In this document: in pieces, positions 17,144-25,647 of the stretch | Layout: every line of letters starts with the position of its first letter | Numbering within the stretch: position 1 is the first letter of the stretch | DNA from: Nocardioides speluncae | GTDB lineage: Bacteria > Actinomycetota > Actinomycetes > Propionibacteriales > Nocardioidaceae | Direction of reading: 5' to 3' | NCBI RefSeq assembly: GCF_003121585.1 | Contig: NZ_QEOO01000051.1 | Span: forward strand, 169,264 to 233,263 | DNA: 64,000 nt | Made by a program: the position numbers and the translations under genes | The notes under the pieces: model-generated | Databases searched by the model: none | Told to the model about the DNA's origin: nothing | The model's input: only the letters and a program-made list of their open reading frames with translations

Positions 17144-19230
17144 GCGTTACTCCTGGTGACGATGATGTTGAGGTACTCGTCGATCCGGGCCGTGAAGCCC
17201 GGGTGCAGCGGCACCGTCGAGCCGAACTCCTCGATGATCGCCGGGCCGGGTACGACGGTCCCTGGGGCGAGGTCGGGGCGCCAGAGGACGGGGGTGTCGA
17301 CGTACCCGTCGTCTGGCTCGAAGCAGACCGGTCGGCTTGCCCCTTGGTTTCGAGACGGTCGCAGAGCGACCTCCTCAACCGGCGGGGCGTGTCTCTTGAT
17401 CTCGGGGCGGCGGATGGGGCCGATGCCGGAGACGCGGAGGTTGACCCACTCGACCTGTTGCGAGTCGTCGCCGGAGAAGTCGTAGCCGTAGAGGGCGCGG
17501 TGCTCGGCGTGGAAGGTGGCGGCGACGGCGGCCGGGTCGAGGTCGCCGGCGGGGACCGGCACCCGGACCTCGAAGGCCTGGCCGAAGTAGCGGAGGTCGG
17601 CGGTGCGGACGAACTGGTGCTCGGCCGCGTCGAACCCCTCCTTGGTCAATGCCGCCGCGGCCTGTGAGGTGAGTGCGTCGTAGATGCCGGTGACGGCGGC
17701 CGGGTCGAGCTGGTTGGCGAGGGCGACGTGGGTCTGCACGTAGTCGTTCTTGACGTCCACGGTGAGCAGCCCGAACGCCGAGACGTTGCCGGGATTCGGC
17801 GGCACCAGCACGGTCGGGATTCCGAGCACGTCCATCAGCCGGCACAGCAGCAGCGACCCGGAGCCGCCGAACGTGGTCAGCGTGAAGTCGCGGACGTCGA
17901 GCCCGCGCTTGACAGTGACCTGGCGCAGCGCGTTGGCCTGGTTCCACGCCGAGATCTCGAGTACGCCGGTCGCACAGGTCTCGGGACTCAGGCCCAGCTT
18001 GGAGGCGAGCTGCTCGATCCCGTCGCGGGCCGCGGCCACGTCGAGCGGGATCTCGCCGCCGAGCAGGTGCGGCGGGATCCGGCCGAGGAAGACGTGGGCG
18101 TCGGTGATGGTGACCTCGGTGCCGCCCTTGCCGTAGCAGAGCGGACCGGGGTCGGCGCCGGCCGACTGCGGGCCGACCTTGAGCGTGCCCTCGGGCGAGA
18201 GCCACGCGATCGAGCCGCCGCCCGCGCCGACGGTGACCACGTCGATCATCGGGATCTTCGACGGGAACGCGCCCACCGAGCCCTCGGTGGTCAGCGTCGG
18301 CTCGCCGTCGATCACGACCGAGACGTCGGTCGACGTACCGCCGCCGTCAGAGGTCAGCACCTTGTCGAAGCCCGCGACCTTCGCGACCAGCGCCGCCCCG
18401 AGCGCGCCCGCCGCCGGGCCGGACAGCACGGTGGTGATCGGCTGGTGCACCACCTCGTCGGCACTGAGTACGCCGCCGTTGGACTTCATGACATAGAAGG
18501 GCACCGAGCGCCCGCCGTACTCCGCCAGCCGGGTCTTGATGTTGCCGACGTACCGGGACAGCTTCGGCTTCACCGCGGCGTCGACCAGCGTGGTCATCGA
18601 GCGCTCGTACTCGCGGTACTCGCGGAGCACCTCCGAGGAGACCGAGACAATGGCATCCGGGTGCTCCTCACGCAAGACGGCGCGCATCCGCTCCTCGTGC
18701 TCCGGGTTGGCGTAGGCGTGCAGGAAGCAGACGCCGAGGGTGTCGATGCCCTGCGCCTTGAACCAGCGCGCGACCTCCCGGGCGCCGGACTCGTCGAAGG
18801 GGCGGATCTCGGCGCCGGTGAAGTCGAGCCGGCCGCCGACGGACTTGACCAGGTCGCGCGGCACGATCCGGTCCGGCTTCACCCAGAAGTAGGAGTTGCC
18901 GTAGCCGTCCGGGACGCTCTGCCGGGCGATCTCCAGGATCGCGTCGTACCCCTCGGTGGTGATGAAGCCGAGCCGGTCCACCTTGCCCTCGAGGAGCTGG
19001 TTGGTGGCCACGGTGGTGCCGTGGCTGACCGCCGTGATCGCCGAGCCGTCGCCGGGCGGGAGGCCGACCAGGCCGAGCACCTTCTCGATGCCGTTCATGA
19101 ACCCGTCGGCGGGGTTGCCCGGCGTACTCGGCGTCTTGGTCGTGGTCAGCTCGCCGGTCTCCTCGTCGAACGCGACGACGTCGGTGAACGTGCCGCCGGT
19201 GTCGATGCCGATCCGGATCCGTCGACTCAT
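17140..19230 (-). CDS. hyuA: Hydantoinase A / oxoprolinase alpha-type subunit
   Basis: A 696-aa HyuA protein of the ASKHA-fold ATPase type. The N-terminal phosphate loop reads RIGIDTGGTFTDVVAFD, with KTPSTPGNPADGF after it; the second half contains LTSDGGGTSTDVSVV and VTVGAGGGSIAW. AGGACG precedes the ATG. Near residues 615-629 the peptide PPVEEVALRPSRNQG is encoded by a 44-nt REP-like repeat that also sits in the HNH gene at the window end. It lies in a variable loop before the C-terminal domain, so the protein is probably still functional. It follows the carboxyltransferase gene by 13 bases. Confidence 0.9.
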   Translation of the reverse strand: MSRRIRIGIDTGGTFTDVVAFDEETGELTTTKTPSTPGNPADGFMNGIEKVLGLVGLPPGDGSAITAVSHGTTVATNQLLEGKVDRLGFITTEGYDAILEIARQSVPDGYGNSYFWVKPDRIVPRDLVKSVGGRLDFTGAEIRPFDESGAREVARWFKAQGIDTLGVCFLHAYANPEHEERMRAVLREEHPDAIVSVSSEVLREYREYERSMTTLVDAAVKPKLSRYVGNIKTRLAEYGGRSVPFYVMKSNGGVLSADEVVHQPITTVLSGPAAGALGAALVAKVAGFDKVLTSDGGGTSTDVSVVIDGEPTLTTEGSVGAFPSKIPMIDVVTVGAGGGSIAWLSPEGTLKVGPQSAGADPGPLCYGKGGTEVTITDAHVFLGRIPPHLLGGEIPLDVAAARDGIEQLASKLGLSPETCATGVLEISAWNQANALRQVTVKRGLDVRDFTLTTFGGSGSLLLCRLMDVLGIPTVLVPPNPGNVSAFGLLTVDVKNDYVQTHVALANQLDPAAVTGIYDALTSQAAAALTKEGFDAAEHQFVRTADLRYFGQAFEVRVPVPAGDLDPAAVAATFHAEHRALYGYDFSGDDSQQVEWVNLRVSGIGPIRRPEIKRHAPPVEEVALRPSRNQGASRPVCFEPDDGYVDTPVLWRPDLAPGTVVPGPAIIEEFGSTVPLHPGFTARIDEYLNIIVTRSNA
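17342..17385 (-). repeat. REP-like palindromic element, copy A (inside hyuA)
   Basis: 44-nt element; stem GGTCGC / GCGACC with loop AGA, outer stems GAG / CTC and GGTT / AACC. It lies in-frame within hyuA and adds about 15 residues. Copies C and D (28040 and 63304) differ only in and next to the loop. Confidence 0.85.
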
Positions 19231-19243
19231 AGTGTTCGTCCTC

Positions 19244-20743
19244 TCAGCCCAGGGCCTGGTAGCGAGCGAACCGGCGCTGAAGCCGGCCGTCGCGGTCGGT
19301 CTGCATCAGCTCGCCCAGCTCGTGGCGCAGCACCTGCGCCATCCGGTCGCAGAACTCCGCGGGCTCGTCGGCGGCGTCCGGCCGCTCGGAGACGACCCGG
19401 TCGACGATGCCGGTGCGCAGCAGGTCGAGGGAGCGGACCTGCTGCGCAGCGGCGACCTCGGGGGCCCGGCTCGGGTCCCGGTACAGGATCGCGGCGGCGC
19501 CCTCGGGCGGCAGCGGGGAGAGCCAGGAGTGCTGGGCGGCGATCACCCGGTCGGCCGGCATCAGCGCCAGCGCGGCGCCGCCGGTGCCCTCGCCGAGCAG
19601 CACGCACACGGTCGGGGTGTCGAGCGTGACAAGGTCGGCCAGGCTGCGGGCGATCTCGCCGGCGGCGGCGCCCTCCTCGGCCTCCTGGCTCAGCGCCAGC
19701 CCGGCGGTGTCGATCACCGATACCAGCGGCAGCTGCAGCTCGTGCGCCAGCCGCATCCCGCGCCGGGCCTGCCGCAGACCCGCGGGCCCGAGCGGATGGC
19801 CGGGCGTCTGGTTGCGGCGGTCCTGACCGAGTACGACGCACGGGAAGTCGCCGAACTTGGCCAGCGCGATCAGCATCCCGGCGTCGTTCTCGCCCTCGCC
19901 GGTGCCGTGCAGCGGCACCACGCTGCTGGCGCCCAGCTTGAGCAGGTCACGCACGCCCGGCCGGTCCGGCCGCCGGGACCGCTCGATGGACTCCCAGGCC
20001 GGTACGTCGTCCAGCGGGTCGAGCGGGACCTCCGGCGGCACCGGCAGCCCCTCTCGGCCGGCGGTCAGTACGTCGAGCGCGCGGTCGGCGACCTCGGCCA
20101 GCTGCTCGACGGGGAGTACGGCGTCGACCAGGCCGCGCGCGTAGAGGTTCTCGGCGGTCTGCACGCCTTCGGGGAACGGCCGCCCGTGCAGCGCCTCGTA
20201 GACGCGCGGGCCGAGGAAGCCGATCAGCGCGCCGGGCTCGGCGACGGTGACGTGGCCGAGCGAGCCCCATGAGGCGAATACGCCGCCGGTGGTCGGGTGC
20301 CGCAGGTAGACCAGGTAGGGGAGGCCGGCGTTCTTGTGCTGGGTGATCGCCGCGGTGACCTTGACCATGCCGACGAAGGCAGGCGTGCCCTCCTGCATCC
20401 GGGTGCCGCCCGAGGCCGGCGCGGCAACCAGCGGCAGCCCCTCCCGGGTCGCGCGCTCGATCGCCGCGACCAGCCGTTCGGAGGCGGCGTGGCCGATGGA
20501 GCCGGCCAGGAAGCCGAACTCACCGACCACCACCGCGATCGACCGCCCGGCGATCCGGCCGGAGCCGGAGAGCACCGCCTCGTCGGTGCCGGCCCGCTCG
20601 GCGGCCGCGGCCAGCTCGGCCGCGTAGTCGCTGTCGGGCACGGCGGGCTGCTCGGGAGCCTGGTCCCAGCTGGTCCAGCTGCCGGGGTCGAGGACCGTCT
20701 CGATCAGTTCACGCGCACCGAGCCGGCGGGTCGTCGTACTCAC
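19244..20743 (-). CDS. Fused acyl-CoA carboxyltransferase (AccD/AccA type)
   Basis: A 499-aa protein with both carboxyltransferase halves in one chain. The AccD-like N-terminal half has LSGSGRIAGRSIAVVVGEF and PASGGTRMQEGTPAF. The AccA-like C-terminal half has GQDRRNQTPGHPLGPAGLRQ, SVIDTAGLALSQEAEEG and LGEGTGGAALAL. No AccD zinc finger is seen. It starts at a GTG overlapping the CoA-transferase stop (GTGA), so the longer 883-codon frame through both is not one protein. No biotin carboxylase or biotin carrier is nearby. Next to a CoA-transferase it may decarboxylate malonyl-CoA or methylmalonyl-CoA rather than build it; that is inference. Confidence 0.85.
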   Translation of the reverse strand: MSTTTRRLGARELIETVLDPGSWTSWDQAPEQPAVPDSDYAAELAAAAERAGTDEAVLSGSGRIAGRSIAVVVGEFGFLAGSIGHAASERLVAAIERATREGLPLVAAPASGGTRMQEGTPAFVGMVKVTAAITQHKNAGLPYLVYLRHPTTGGVFASWGSLGHVTVAEPGALIGFLGPRVYEALHGRPFPEGVQTAENLYARGLVDAVLPVEQLAEVADRALDVLTAGREGLPVPPEVPLDPLDDVPAWESIERSRRPDRPGVRDLLKLGASSVVPLHGTGEGENDAGMLIALAKFGDFPCVVLGQDRRNQTPGHPLGPAGLRQARRGMRLAHELQLPLVSVIDTAGLALSQEAEEGAAAGEIARSLADLVTLDTPTVCVLLGEGTGGAALALMPADRVIAAQHSWLSPLPPEGAAAILYRDPSRAPEVAAAQQVRSLDLLRTGIVDRVVSERPDAADEPAEFCDRMAQVLRHELGELMQTDRDGRLQRRFARYQALG

Positions 20744-21888
20744 TGCTCGCTCGCGAGCCAGGCGCGGACGGACTCGTTGTGCTGGCCCAGGGTCGGCGGC
20801 GGCAGGTGGGTCTCGCGGCCGCCGGCGTACTCGTTGTCGTCGAGCCGGAGCACCGGCCCGGGCAGGTTGATCGGCCCGGCGGTCGGGTGGTCGACGCCGA
20901 GCAGCAGGCCCTGGGAGCGGGCTTGCTCCCACGCGTAGACGTCGTCGATGGTGCGCACCTTGCCGGCCGGGACGCGAGCCTTCTCCAGCAGCGCCAGCCA
21001 GTGCTCGGCCGGGGCCCCTGCAAATATTGCCTCGATCTCGGCGACCAGCTCCTCGCGGTGGCCGACCCGGTCTGGGTTGGTGGCGAAGCGCGGGTCCTCG
21101 GCGTCCAAGCCGACGGCGGCTGCGAACGCCCGCCACAGCGCCTCGGACCCACAGGCGACCTGGACCGCGGCGGTCGCGGTGTGGAACAGGCCGTACGGCG
21201 CGATCGCGGCGTGGTGGGCGCCGGAGGGGCCGGGGACCTCGCCGGCGACCGTCCACCGGGTGCCCTGGAACGCGTGCACGCCGACCACCCCGGCCAGCAG
21301 CGAGGTGCGCACGACCCGGCCGACGCCGGTGCGCTCGCGTTCGTAGAGCGCGGCGACCACGCCGTACGCACCGTTCATGCCGGCCAGCAGGTCCGCGATC
21401 GGTACGCCGACCTTGGTCGGCTCCCCGGACCCGGTCACGCTCATCAGCCCGCCCTCGCCCTGCAGGATCTGGTCGTAGCCGGCGCGGTGGGCCTCCGGGC
21501 CGTCGTGGCCGAAGCCGGTGACCGACAGGATGACCAGCCGCGGGTTGAGCTCGTGCAGCCGCTCGACCGAGAAGCCGAGCCGGTCCAGCACGCCGACCCG
21601 GAAGTTCTCCATCAGCACGTCGGCGCGGCGTACCAGCTGGGTGAGCAGGTCCTTGTCCTCGTCCGACTTGAGGTCGAGGACGACCGACTCCTTGTTGCGG
21701 TTGCAGGACATGAAGTACGTCGACTCGCCGGCCACGAACGGCGGGCCCCAGCCGCGGGTGTCGTCGCCCTGCGGGCTCTCGATCTTGATCACCCGGGCGC
21801 CGAGGTCGCCGAGCATCATTCCGCAGTGCGGCCCGGCGAGGGCCCGGGTCAGGTCGAGGACGACGATGTCGTCGAGAGGTCCGGTCAT
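20740..21888 (-). CDS. CaiB/BaiF family CoA-transferase
   Basis: A 382-aa class III CoA-transferase that moves CoA between carboxylic acids. The family start is clear: LDDIVVLDLTRALAGPHCGMMLGDLGARVIKIE, with the catalytic Asp expected in the later QGEGGLMSVTGSG/VGVPIADLLAGMN part. The chain has the usual helical C-terminal clasp. ATG overlaps the DUF1116 stop by 4 bases, and its own stop overlaps the carboxyltransferase start. In this operon a likely substrate is a C3-C4 dicarboxylate such as malonate from ring cleavage; the gene alone does not show this. Confidence 0.88.
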   Translation of the reverse strand: MTGPLDDIVVLDLTRALAGPHCGMMLGDLGARVIKIESPQGDDTRGWGPPFVAGESTYFMSCNRNKESVVLDLKSDEDKDLLTQLVRRADVLMENFRVGVLDRLGFSVERLHELNPRLVILSVTGFGHDGPEAHRAGYDQILQGEGGLMSVTGSGEPTKVGVPIADLLAGMNGAYGVVAALYERERTGVGRVVRTSLLAGVVGVHAFQGTRWTVAGEVPGPSGAHHAAIAPYGLFHTATAAVQVACGSEALWRAFAAAVGLDAEDPRFATNPDRVGHREELVAEIEAIFAGAPAEHWLALLEKARVPAGKVRTIDDVYAWEQARSQGLLLGVDHPTAGPINLPGPVLRLDDNEYAGGRETHLPPPTLGQHNESVRAWLASEQ

Positions 21889-23315
21889 GGCGCAACGGTC
21901 CGTTCGGTGCCGGGTAGTCGCGTAGCTGACTGTTGAGCGAGGGCCGCCAGCGCCTTCGGGAAGATCTCGGCGGGCGGCGTCACCAGCCCGGCGCCGACCT
22001 GGCCGACCCCGGCCTGCTTGCCGGCCATGCCGGTGTTGATCTGCGGCAGGATGCCGGTCCGGCAGACCGCGGTGACGTCGATGCCGGTCGGCGTACCCGC
22101 GAAGTCCAGCACCGGGATCGCCCAGCGGGAGTTCTCGGTGAGCGTGATCTCGTGCATCCGGCGGGTGGTGGCGAGCGCGTCCGGGACGGTGCCGCCGACG
22201 AACCGGACGATCGCCGGCGCGGTGGCCATCGCGAAGCCGCCGATGCCGGCGGTCTCGGTGATCGCCGAGTCGCCGATGTCGGGGTTGGCGTCCTCAGGCC
22301 CGTAGTCGCCGAGGAAGAGCCCGTCGGCCAGCTGCGCCGGCCCGGTGAACCACTCGTCACCGGTGCCCGAGACCTGGATCCCGAAGTCGGTGCCGTTGCG
22401 GGCCATCGCCACGACCATGGTGGAGCCGGGGATGTCACGAGCGGCGTCGAGCGCGAGCTTGCAGGCGGGCATCGCGAGGTTGAGGAAGAAGTGGTCGTTG
22501 CCGCCGATGAACGACAGCGCCTGGGCGACCTCCCTGTTGTTGAATCCAGCGTCGAACCCGGACTCGACAGCCGTTTCAACCAGGGCCGGCGCCAGGTCGC
22601 GCAGCAGCATCAGTGTGCCGGCGCGGTTGCGGTTGTGGGCCTCGTCGCCCATCTGCAGCATCTGCGCGAGGATGCCGGTCACGTCGACCGGGCCGACCCT
22701 CTGGACTGCGGTGGCGAGCAGCGGGCCGAGGGTGCTGGACATCCAGCGGAGTCGTTCGAGTACGTCGGGGGAGTAGGCGCCGTACCGCAGCACCTTGCCG
22801 AGGCCTTCGTTGAGCGAGCAGTAGGTACGCCGGCCGCTCGCCTGGTCCTCGAGCACGAACATCCACATCGACGGCGAGACCACCCCGGCCATCGGCCCGA
22901 CCGTGCCGTGGTGGTGGCACGGCTCGAGAGATAAGTCGCCGGCCCCGAAGAGCCCCGCGGCCTCTTCGGGGTCGGCGACCAGTCCTTCGAGCGCGGCAGC
23001 GCCCATCAGCGCTCCGCGCAGCGGCCCGGAGGCGCGCTCCCACTCGATCGGCGGGCCGGCGTGCAGGAACTGTCCGCGCTCCAGGCCGAGCACCTCGGAC
23101 GCCGGCGCGACGTCCACGAGCGTGGCCTGGACGGCGAGCATCGCCGCGGCAGCCTTCTCGTTGGCGTCTGTGCGGAGCGGGTCGGCTGCGACGGCGATGA
23201 GGTCGTCGGCTGTGCCGGGCATCGGCGGCTGCCAGTCGACCCGCGTTACCGGGACGGCCTGGTCGGTCAGTGCCTGGGCGAAGAGGTCGGCCCCGGCGGT
23301 GACGATGCCGCTCAT
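21885..23315 (-). CDS. allG: DUF1116 protein (YlbE/AllG type)
   Basis: A 476-aa DUF1116 protein. In E. coli the homologue AllG (YlbE) works with AllF (FdrA) and AllH (YlbF), recently reported as the oxamate transcarbamylase that converts oxalurate and phosphate to oxamate and carbamoyl phosphate. Family features include GAAALEGLVADPEEA, CHHHGTVGPMAGVVSPSMWM, GDEAHNRNRAG, FIGGNDHFFLNL and SGTGDEWFTGP. It overlaps fdrA by 4 bases. Here it is next to pyrimidine-type rather than purine-type genes, so the carbamoylated acid may differ. Confidence 0.88.
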   Translation of the reverse strand: MSGIVTAGADLFAQALTDQAVPVTRVDWQPPMPGTADDLIAVAADPLRTDANEKAAAAMLAVQATLVDVAPASEVLGLERGQFLHAGPPIEWERASGPLRGALMGAAALEGLVADPEEAAGLFGAGDLSLEPCHHHGTVGPMAGVVSPSMWMFVLEDQASGRRTYCSLNEGLGKVLRYGAYSPDVLERLRWMSSTLGPLLATAVQRVGPVDVTGILAQMLQMGDEAHNRNRAGTLMLLRDLAPALVETAVESGFDAGFNNREVAQALSFIGGNDHFFLNLAMPACKLALDAARDIPGSTMVVAMARNGTDFGIQVSGTGDEWFTGPAQLADGLFLGDYGPEDANPDIGDSAITETAGIGGFAMATAPAIVRFVGGTVPDALATTRRMHEITLTENSRWAIPVLDFAGTPTGIDVTAVCRTGILPQINTGMAGKQAGVGQVGAGLVTPPAEIFPKALAALAQQSATRLPGTERTVAP

Positions 23316-24787
23316 TTGCTCGCTCCTGCCAGCTCGATCGCGCGCCGGGTGGCGGCGGCGTTGGAGAGGTACACCTCGGCGCCGGCCGCGGCCAGCCGCT
23401 CCGCCTGCCGGGTCAGCCCCTGCGGGTCGGACTCGGTGCCCACGCAGGAGGTGACGACGGGCAGGCCGTGCTCCTTGCGGACCTGCTCGATCGCGGGTGC
23501 CAGGGCAGCGGCCGGGTCCGGCTCGGCGCCGTGGCCGAGCACCACGTCGAGCAGGAGTACGGCGGTGTCCGGGTCGGCGGCGGCTCGGGCGAGATGGTCC
23601 AGGCGCAGCGTCGGGTCGATCATCGGGTGCGCCCGGCCCTGGGTCAGCGCGTCGTCGCCGAAGTCGACCACGGTGTGTTCGGCCGAGGACCCCATGATCT
23701 GGGCTGCTTCGCTAGCCAGGGTGCCGCCGACGAAGAGGCCGCGGATGAGTCCTGACTCGGATGGTGGTCTCGACGACGGTTGCTGCCTGTCCTGAGGAGG
23801 TCGCTCTGCGACCGTCTCGAAGGGCGCAACCTGCTCGACCACCGAGTTGGTGGTGCCCCAGGTGGGCCACTGCGGTGTGTCGATGCCGAGGGCGGCGAGC
23901 ACCTGCTCGGCGGCGGCGGTGAGGTCGGGACGGCCGGGGCCGAGGAGGGCGAAGCCGACCGGCGTCGAGAGGGACTCGGCGAGCTTCTCGATCTCCGCGG
24001 CGACCGCGGCGGCCGGGGGCTTGGAGACCACGACGATGTACTCGACCGCCGGGTCCTGGTCGAGCCGCTGCAGCGCGGTCCTGGTCGACAGGCCGCCGAC
24101 CTCGTCGCCGAGGTCGTGCCCGCCGACGCCGAGCGCTGCAGCTACGCCGACGCCGGCGGAGTCGAGGAGGCACATCAGCTGCTGGCAGCCGGTGCCGGAG
24201 GCGGCCACGATCCCGACCGGCCCGGGCGCGGTCGTGTTCGCGAAGCCCAGACCGACCCCGCCGACCATCGCCGTACCGCAGTCGGGTCCCATCACCAGCA
24301 GGCCGCGGTCGGCGGCGACCCGCTTGAGCGCGACCTCCTGGGCCAGCGGGACGTTGTCGCTGAACACCATCACGTCGCGGCCGGCGTCGAGCGCGTCCAT
24401 TGCCTCGACGAACGCGTACTGGCCCGGCACCGAGACCAGCACCAGGTCGGCGTCGGTGCCGCGCAGTGCCGAGCGAGTGGTCCGCGGCGGGACGCTGCGC
24501 TCGGAGTCGTCGGTACGCCGGCCGGTCGCGGCGAGCGCGGCCGCCACCGCCGCCAGCGCCGGGTCGAGCGCGTCGGGTTCAGCCAGCCGCAGGGCGACGA
24601 CCATGTCGTTGGGGGTCGAGTCCGGGATCGCGAACCCCATTCCGTCGAGCACCTCGAGGTTGAGCGGGGTGGCCATCGCGACCTGGGCCGCGACCACACC
24701 CGGGACGGCGGCGACGTCGCGGCTCACCTGCAGCAGGCTCACCGAGTCGGCGTACGCACCGGGGCGGATCTCGACGTGGTCGGTCAT
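23312..24787 (-). CDS. fdrA: FdrA family protein (AllF type)
   Basis: A 491-aa FdrA-type protein with succinyl-CoA-synthetase-like Rossmann modules. It is somewhat shorter than E. coli FdrA (555 aa). Clear segments are MGPDCGTAMVGGVGLGFAN, VGIVAASGTGCQQLMCLLD and LGVGGHDLGDEVGG. The stretch around FETVAERPPQDRQQPSSRPP is encoded by a REP-like repeat (23763-23821) and is probably a disordered insert between domains. With DUF1116 and DUF2877 partners it is expected to form the transcarbamylase. It overlaps both neighbours by 4 bases. Confidence 0.9.
   Translation of the reverse strand: MTDHVEIRPGAYADSVSLLQVSRDVAAVPGVVAAQVAMATPLNLEVLDGMGFAIPDSTPNDMVVALRLAEPDALDPALAAVAAALAATGRRTDDSERSVPPRTTRSALRGTDADLVLVSVPGQYAFVEAMDALDAGRDVMVFSDNVPLAQEVALKRVAADRGLLVMGPDCGTAMVGGVGLGFANTTAPGPVGIVAASGTGCQQLMCLLDSAGVGVAAALGVGGHDLGDEVGGLSTRTALQRLDQDPAVEYIVVVSKPPAAAVAAEIEKLAESLSTPVGFALLGPGRPDLTAAAEQVLAALGIDTPQWPTWGTTNSVVEQVAPFETVAERPPQDRQQPSSRPPSESGLIRGLFVGGTLASEAAQIMGSSAEHTVVDFGDDALTQGRAHPMIDPTLRLDHLARAAADPDTAVLLLDVVLGHGAEPDPAAALAPAIEQVRKEHGLPVVTSCVGTESDPQGLTRQAERLAAAGAEVYLSNAAATRRAIELAGASK
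23763..23821 (-). repeat. REP-like element, copy B (inside fdrA)
   Basis: The core 23794-23821 (GAGGAGGTCGCTCTGCGACC and on) is the same hairpin word as the other copies. The left half (23763-23787) is a second, degenerate element starting GGTGGTCTCGACGACGG. It is translated in-frame in fdrA, in a different frame from the hyuA copy. Confidence 0.75.
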
Positions 24788-25569
24788 GCGCTTCTCCTGG
24801 CGGTGGACAGCGCAATCTCATCGAGGGCGAGGGTGAGGCCGAGCAGCATGCCGGTGCCCGAGGTGTGGCCGACCGCGGTCAGCCGCTCGTGCGCGGGCCG
24901 GCGGTCGCGGCGGCAGAGGGCCGCGACTAGGGCGGCGTACTCGGGCAGCACGTCGCCGCGGGTGGCGCAGTCCAGCAGCGTCGCCGACAGCAGGGTGGTC
25001 CGGGTCGGCGCCAGTCGCTGCACCGTCTCGGCGACCGGGTGTCGGCCGTCGTGGCCGGCAGCCGCCATCGCCGCCAGCCACGCCGCCAGCACGTCGTCGC
25101 CGACCGGCGTCAGTCCGGAGCCGAGGCCGAGCAGCGCCGGTACGGCGGCCGGGTCGCCGGCGCGCAGCAGCTCGAGCGCCTCGGCCGGCAGTTCGTCGAG
25201 GACCGGTGGCGCGAGGCGGCGGCGGGCCCAGCGCGCGGTCGCCGCGTCGAGGTGCGGTACGGCGTAGTCGACCACGCGGCCCACCCGGACCTCCGCGCGT
25301 CCCCAGGTGATCCGGCCGGAGCCGACCACGAGCGTGTCGCCCGGACTGACCGGCGGCGTCAGCCTCGGCAGCAGCGTCCGGATCCCGCACGGGACCGCGG
25401 TGGCGTGGGTGGAGAGCACGCCGAGACAGCTGCCGCCGAGGTCGAGGTAGACAGCGTCGGCGCCGACGTGCACGGCGCGGGCCTCGCGGTCGGGTCCGGC
25501 CAGCTGGTCGCGCACCCAGCGCGACGCCGTACCGGAGAGTCTCGCTGGCAGCAAGGACGGGGAGGTCAC
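24784..25569 (-). CDS. allH: DUF2877 protein (YlbF/AllH type)
   Basis: A 261-aa DUF2877 protein, third partner of the FdrA/DUF1116 complex (AllH in E. coli). The family core GLGSGLTPVGDDVLAAWLAA is present, followed later by GHTSGTGMLLGLTLAL. I place the start at GTG 25569 (VTSPSLLPARLSG); the longer frame to 25896 runs antisense to the PucR gene and has no supporting features. It is the first gene of the minus-strand operon, directly opposite the PucR regulator. Confidence 0.85.
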   Translation of the reverse strand: MTSPSLLPARLSGTASRWVRDQLAGPDREARAVHVGADAVYLDLGGSCLGVLSTHATAVPCGIRTLLPRLTPPVSPGDTLVVGSGRITWGRAEVRVGRVVDYAVPHLDAATARWARRRLAPPVLDELPAEALELLRAGDPAAVPALLGLGSGLTPVGDDVLAAWLAAMAAAGHDGRHPVAETVQRLAPTRTTLLSATLLDCATRGDVLPEYAALVAALCRRDRRPAHERLTAVGHTSGTGMLLGLTLALDEIALSTARRSA

Positions 25570-25575
25570 CCTGCG

Positions 25576-25606
25576 TACGCTATGGCGGATCCGACCCCCG
25601 AGCGTA
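25576..25606. promoter_or_regulatory. Divergent promoter region with inverted repeat
   Basis: TACGCT (25576-25581) and AGCGTA (25601-25606) form an inverted repeat in the short space between the DUF2877 operon and pucR. It may be the binding site through which PucR controls both directions; short arms make this tentative. Confidence 0.3.
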
Positions 25607-25647
25607 TGGTCAAGGTTGCCAACAGAACGACCGGGAAGGGTCAGTTG

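Noticed and set aside
15578..19629. Long plus-strand frames antisense to hyuB and hyuA
   Set aside because: They lack domains and have the skewed Arg/Ala/Gly/His/Val content of GC-rich antisense frames; the hyu genes are clear.
19244..21895. One 883-codon frame covering CoA-transferase and carboxyltransferase
   Set aside because: Its first 380 codons are an arginine-rich shadow of the CoA-transferase frame; the real carboxyltransferase starts at GTG 20743.
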